Origin: Henckelia pumila
Lineage: Eukaryota > Streptophyta > Magnoliopsida > Lamiales > Gesneriaceae
Length of the DNA stretch: 64,000 nt
NCBI RefSeq assembly: GCF_033568475.1
Contig: NC_133123.1
Location: 3,782,001-3,846,000, forward strand
Reading direction: 5' to 3'
Part shown: positions 60,945 through 64,000 of the stretch, piece after piece
Layout of the letters: each line of letters opens with the position of its first letter
Numbering within the stretch: position 1 is the stretch's first letter
Notes under the pieces: model-generated
Database searches by the model: none
Told to the model about the DNA's origin: nothing
Seen by the model: only the letters and a program-made list of their open reading frames with translations
Program-made: the position numbers and the translations under genes

Positions 60945-61055
60945 GCGATCGACCGCCTTGGGAAAGCGATCGACCAAGGCTTGGGCTCGGTCGACCGCCG
61001 TCCCTGCCAAAGCGGTCGACCGCCTGGGGAAAGCGGTCGACCGCTTGGGTCAACT
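60945..61055. repeat. Palindrome cluster (GCGGTCGACCGC)
   Basis: Five copies of GCGATCGACC / GCGGTCGACCGC in 110 bp. The best ones are perfect 12-bp palindromes spaced by TTGGGAAA-type linkers. Same layout as the clusters at 7140, 16790 and 20640 but a different core. Confidence 0.8.
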
Positions 61056-61099
61056 CAAACTATTGTATATATATTTTATTGTGTAGTATTATTATCAAA

Positions 61100-61235
61100 A
61101 ATATTGATGGTTTAGTGGTTAGAGTTCAGGAGGAGAGAGGAGAGCCAGGTTCGAATTTTGGAGAGGAGAAAGGGAAGGGAGGAAAGAGGGAAAATAAGAG
61201 TTGGACATTAAATTTTTTTTTCAAAAAAAAAAAAA
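61100..61235 (+). mobile_element. SINE-like tRNA-derived unit
   Basis: An A-box-like TGGTTTAGTGG (61108-61118) and a B-box-like GGTTCGAATTT (61148-61158) are 29 bases apart, as in a tRNA-derived Pol III promoter. A purine-rich body follows, ending in an A-run (about 61222-61234). ATCAAA occurs on both sides (61094 and after the A-run), a weak target-duplication candidate. No full tRNA cloverleaf can be drawn, so it is not a tRNA gene. Confidence 0.45.
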
Positions 61236-61870
61236 TCAAACTACCCTTAATTGAGATCTTTTGATTGAATTAAAAAGTCAAAAGTCCCTTTTATTGAATT
61301 GAAAACAAGACCAGACCTATATATTTAAATGGCCAGCCAGAATTAACAAACACACTCGGTGGGGGCATATAACTCATTCACACGAAAATTTAAAGCAAAA
61401 TGAGAGATGGAGCTGACATTTAAATCTAACAAAATCAAAATGAGAGAACCAAAATATTGTGATAAAAAGATCCTAAGAGTATCAAAATATAGAGCATGGA
61501 TGTTCTTTGTCAGAAAGTCCTGGGAAGAACATAAACATGAACAACAAGAAAACAAATATAGTTTTTTCTATTTCAGTATAAGCTACAGACAGTGTATTAT
61601 TTCTTGCAAACAATAACAAATGAATGCCCATAAATCTCAAACTATATGTCCATTCTCTTCATCTGCTTGTTGAACTAGAATTGTTTGAACCATGATGCAG
61701 AGTTTCTTTTATCTTCTTAAAAGTGCACATCTCTGCCTCCATTTCCTGTAAAAGAACGAGTAGATGACATTAAAATGATGAAAACTTAACCATTTCACAG
61801 AGAAAATGTAGAAGAATGTCAACATTTTCACAGGAGCTTCTCTATACCAGAAGAAAATCCTGAGCTTTCA
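61236..61870. other. Downstream flank of the COBRA-like gene
   Basis: Probable 3' UTR and spacer; small frames here are not supported. Confidence 0.4.
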
Positions 61871-64000
61871 TCAATTAAAGCTGAATGTCAGGAGCAGAAA
61901 AGTCAGCAGGGAAAGCAGAATCAGCGAAACCAGGCCAAGTCGAGATCGGTGGGCCGCGCTTCTACGAGGAAACTCTGTTGGAAGAGAACACTCCTCCCCG
62001 TTGAAGATAACTTTGGAAGGGAATCCATCCCCTTGTGGTATGTTTAAATTTTTTATATGTTTCTTTGTGAATGAAAGCACGGATTGTTGCTTTCCAGGAA
62101 CTCTAGGATCCGTTTCAGGGTGAGTCCCATTGACCTCTCCAACCAAGTAGTTTAATCCAGGCAGGCCTTGCATGAAAATGGTGTTATTGACTTGAGGTAG
62201 CTTTGTGCCATTGAATGAGTAAGCTTTTTCGAAACCAGTGAAAGCCTTCTTTAACTGGACGGCGGAGAACCAATCAGCGAATGGGAAATCATCCCAGTTG
62301 AAAAGAGTTATTCTCGCTGTCCATCCCTTGTTGTAATCTGAGTCAATGTGCCAGTTGATGCTCACTCCACAGTTGTCTGGACAAGGCAATTTGGCTGGTA
62401 GATTCTTGTTCTTGATCTTGGCCCAAGCTTTAGCTTTCTCTGTTCTGTTGATGAATGGTACCAAAAGGGCATCTGCGGGAAGAGGCAAAGGAGCCGAGTT
62501 TTGATCACAACGAGCTTTTTCGGCACATCCACATGCACAAGTGTTGCAAGGAATAACTGAATCAGCGTAGTAAGCTGAGTAGGAAACGCAGCATTTAGAT
62601 TGTTTCGGCTTGGGGCGAGTCATATTGCAAGTCACTTGCCAACTTGCTACCGCAAAAGTCTGAGCAGCAATCCCGGAAGGATCAGGAAACTCTGTTGGAT
62701 CGACTCTAATAGGAGTGCCACACTTGTAAGTCGGGTTGAGTAGGCCATCGATCTTCCAGTTTTGAGGCGGATAAAGAGCGGTTCTGTTCAAGTCAGGCGG
62801 AAGTTTGAACACTTCTAACTGGAAAATGGCTCTAGCCTCAGTCTCGTTCATTGTCTTTGGCAACAGAGTACCATTCTTGCAGCAATTTGGCAACCTTCCG
62901 ACCTTGTCATCGTTTTCCTTCTCACGGGGTAAGTCTGCTATAACTGGCTTCTTTTGGCAGTTCATTACGCTGGAGAAATCGAAATCCTGGTAGTACTGTC
63001 CTTGAGGGCCGTAAATGCATTCCGAAGGGTCTTTTTTGTGGGTATAAGCGCCTCTCATATCGTTAATGAACTCGTTTCTCATCCACTCCCAAGTCAAGTT
63101 CCATTGATCAAGACGACCAAGTGGATGGTTGTTGTCTATGGTGACTTGTGCAAGATATTTGTTCTCATATGCTCGAAGAACATCGTATGTGAAGGAGAGA
63201 TCACCGTACTTTCGAGGCGAGAACTTGGTCTTGAGTTTGTCCTTGTATTTTGGGTCCCTTTTGCAGCAAACATGCATGTAACTTCCTGAAACAGTCAATT
63301 TTAGCTCAAATTCATCAGATTGCAAACATTTGGTACTCAGAAGCCATATGATAGGAAGAGCTGGCATATGTCTTGTCTATAAACATGTATTTTTAAGGTG
63401 GTTTAAAATCAGATGAGACATATTATTCACTAGGAAAACTAGATCCAATAAGACGAATACATACATACAAGAAAATCCACCCAAAACTCCTGACTACCCT
63501 CAAACAAACATAAGGGAATGCATTTTGATATGGAACATTAGAGCACCATTTCTAGTACAGATTCTGCATGTCCTGGTAAACGATTCAACGAAAAGTTTGC
63601 GGCATTGGCTTACCTTTTCGAGTGGCTGCAGGGCATTTGTACCCTTCATTAACAAGCTTAAGTTTTCTAGGCATGGGAGTGCCTTTAGTTCCAAGCCCAA
63701 ATTGTGTTCCTTTGAGATTGACCTCCACCATCATCTGACCATAATCATTAGCAGTCTCTATCGCAGTTTTCAAATCAGCCTGCGGATACCCTGCGAAAGT
63801 GGTTCCATTATTCCCGACTCGGACAGGATATCCTTCTCCATCAACAACCACAGCACCGTCGGCGGAAACCAGCAGCTCTCGGTACTGAAAGCCCACAAAA
63901 ACTTTCCAAGATTTCAGTTCTCGAGCCCCGGCATTGAGAACAGACAACATGGCATTAAATGACCATGCCTGAGCCGAAACATTCTTCACAAATGGATACT
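61871..64000 (-). CDS. COBRA-like protein, COBL7-type subgroup (5' end outside window)
   Basis: COBRA-like proteins are GPI-anchored cell-wall proteins that guide cellulose deposition and oriented growth. Two exons are visible on the minus strand: 64000-63614 (running off the right edge) and 63285-61871, joined in frame across a 328-bp intron (GT at 63613). The first visible part (NVSAQAWSFNAMLSVLNAGA, GFQYRELLVSADGAVVVDG) is the extra N-terminal region that marks the COBL7-11 branch. Exon 2 has the COBRA domain with the cysteine-rich CCVSYSAYYADSVIPCNTC block, many N-glycosylation sites (NGT, NRT, NNT) and a hydrophobic C-terminal tail (LGLVSLILLSLLTFLLLTF) that serves as the GPI signal. The signal peptide and start lie beyond 64000. 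No lesion in the visible part. Confidence 0.93.

Noticed and set aside
61100-61170. A genuine tRNA gene
   Set aside because: A and B boxes are degenerate and no cloverleaf with an acceptor stem can be formed.
60802-61264. Proteins rich in Phe/Ser or Lys/Arg
   Set aside because: They follow from the pyrimidine tract and the palindrome cluster.

Overview
The window is nuclear DNA of a flowering plant, most likely a eudicot. Supporting this are AT-rich intergenic DNA, many small GT-AG introns, plant-only gene families (VUP, ENODL, COBRA-like) and typical plant transposons. I cannot name the species; an asterid is only a guess.

Left part (1-28 kb): accessory DNA. Positions 1-4.6 kb hold a decayed endogenous pararetrovirus (Caulimoviridae-type) on the minus strand, running off the left edge. 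Its order is primer-binding site, two small ORFs, capsid, movement protein, protease/reverse transcriptase, and it is broken by several stops and a frameshift. From 5 to 10.6 kb there is a 52-bp satellite of alternating A and B units and a ~0.3-kb tandem repeat. Each was split by a solo LTR with a perfect 5-bp target duplication. From 10.6 to 24 kb lies a set of duplicated pieces: three copies of a broken SR-rich (splicing-factor-like) gene end and several copies of neighbouring non-coding modules. They are interrupted by a hAT element, another solo LTR and a small PIF/Harbinger-like MITE. The paralogous copies preserve the empty sites, so the order of events can be read. A DUF1985 (Ulp1/MULE-type) pseudogene lies at 19-20.6 kb. 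A MULE-derived gene lacking its transposase core lies at 24.5-25.9 kb, facing a broken viroplasmin/RNase H1 N-terminal-domain exon at 26.8-27 kb.

Right part (28-64 kb): a normal gene neighbourhood. I could assemble exon by exon AP5Z1 (AP-5 complex zeta subunit, + strand, 16 exons), a VUP-like vascular protein (+, 3 exons), ETFA (electron transfer flavoprotein alpha, -, 8 exons), an early-nodulin-like phytocyanin (-, 2 exons), a GYP7-like TBC Rab-GAP (+, 12 exons) and the 3' part of a COBL7-type COBRA-like gene (-, cut by the right edge). All reading frames close across the introns. Intergenic and intronic DNA carries small elements with recognisable termini: hAT MITEs, a short Helitron, fold-back MITEs and a SINE-like tRNA-derived unit. 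The host genes are independent housekeeping or developmental genes; I see no operon-like or cluster logic among them.

No clearly new biological system is demonstrated. The most unusual signals are recurring clusters of short perfect palindromes, different in sequence but alike in layout, at six places (some inside LTRs); the transposase-less MULE gene with intact splice sites; and the nested duplication history at 10-24 kb.
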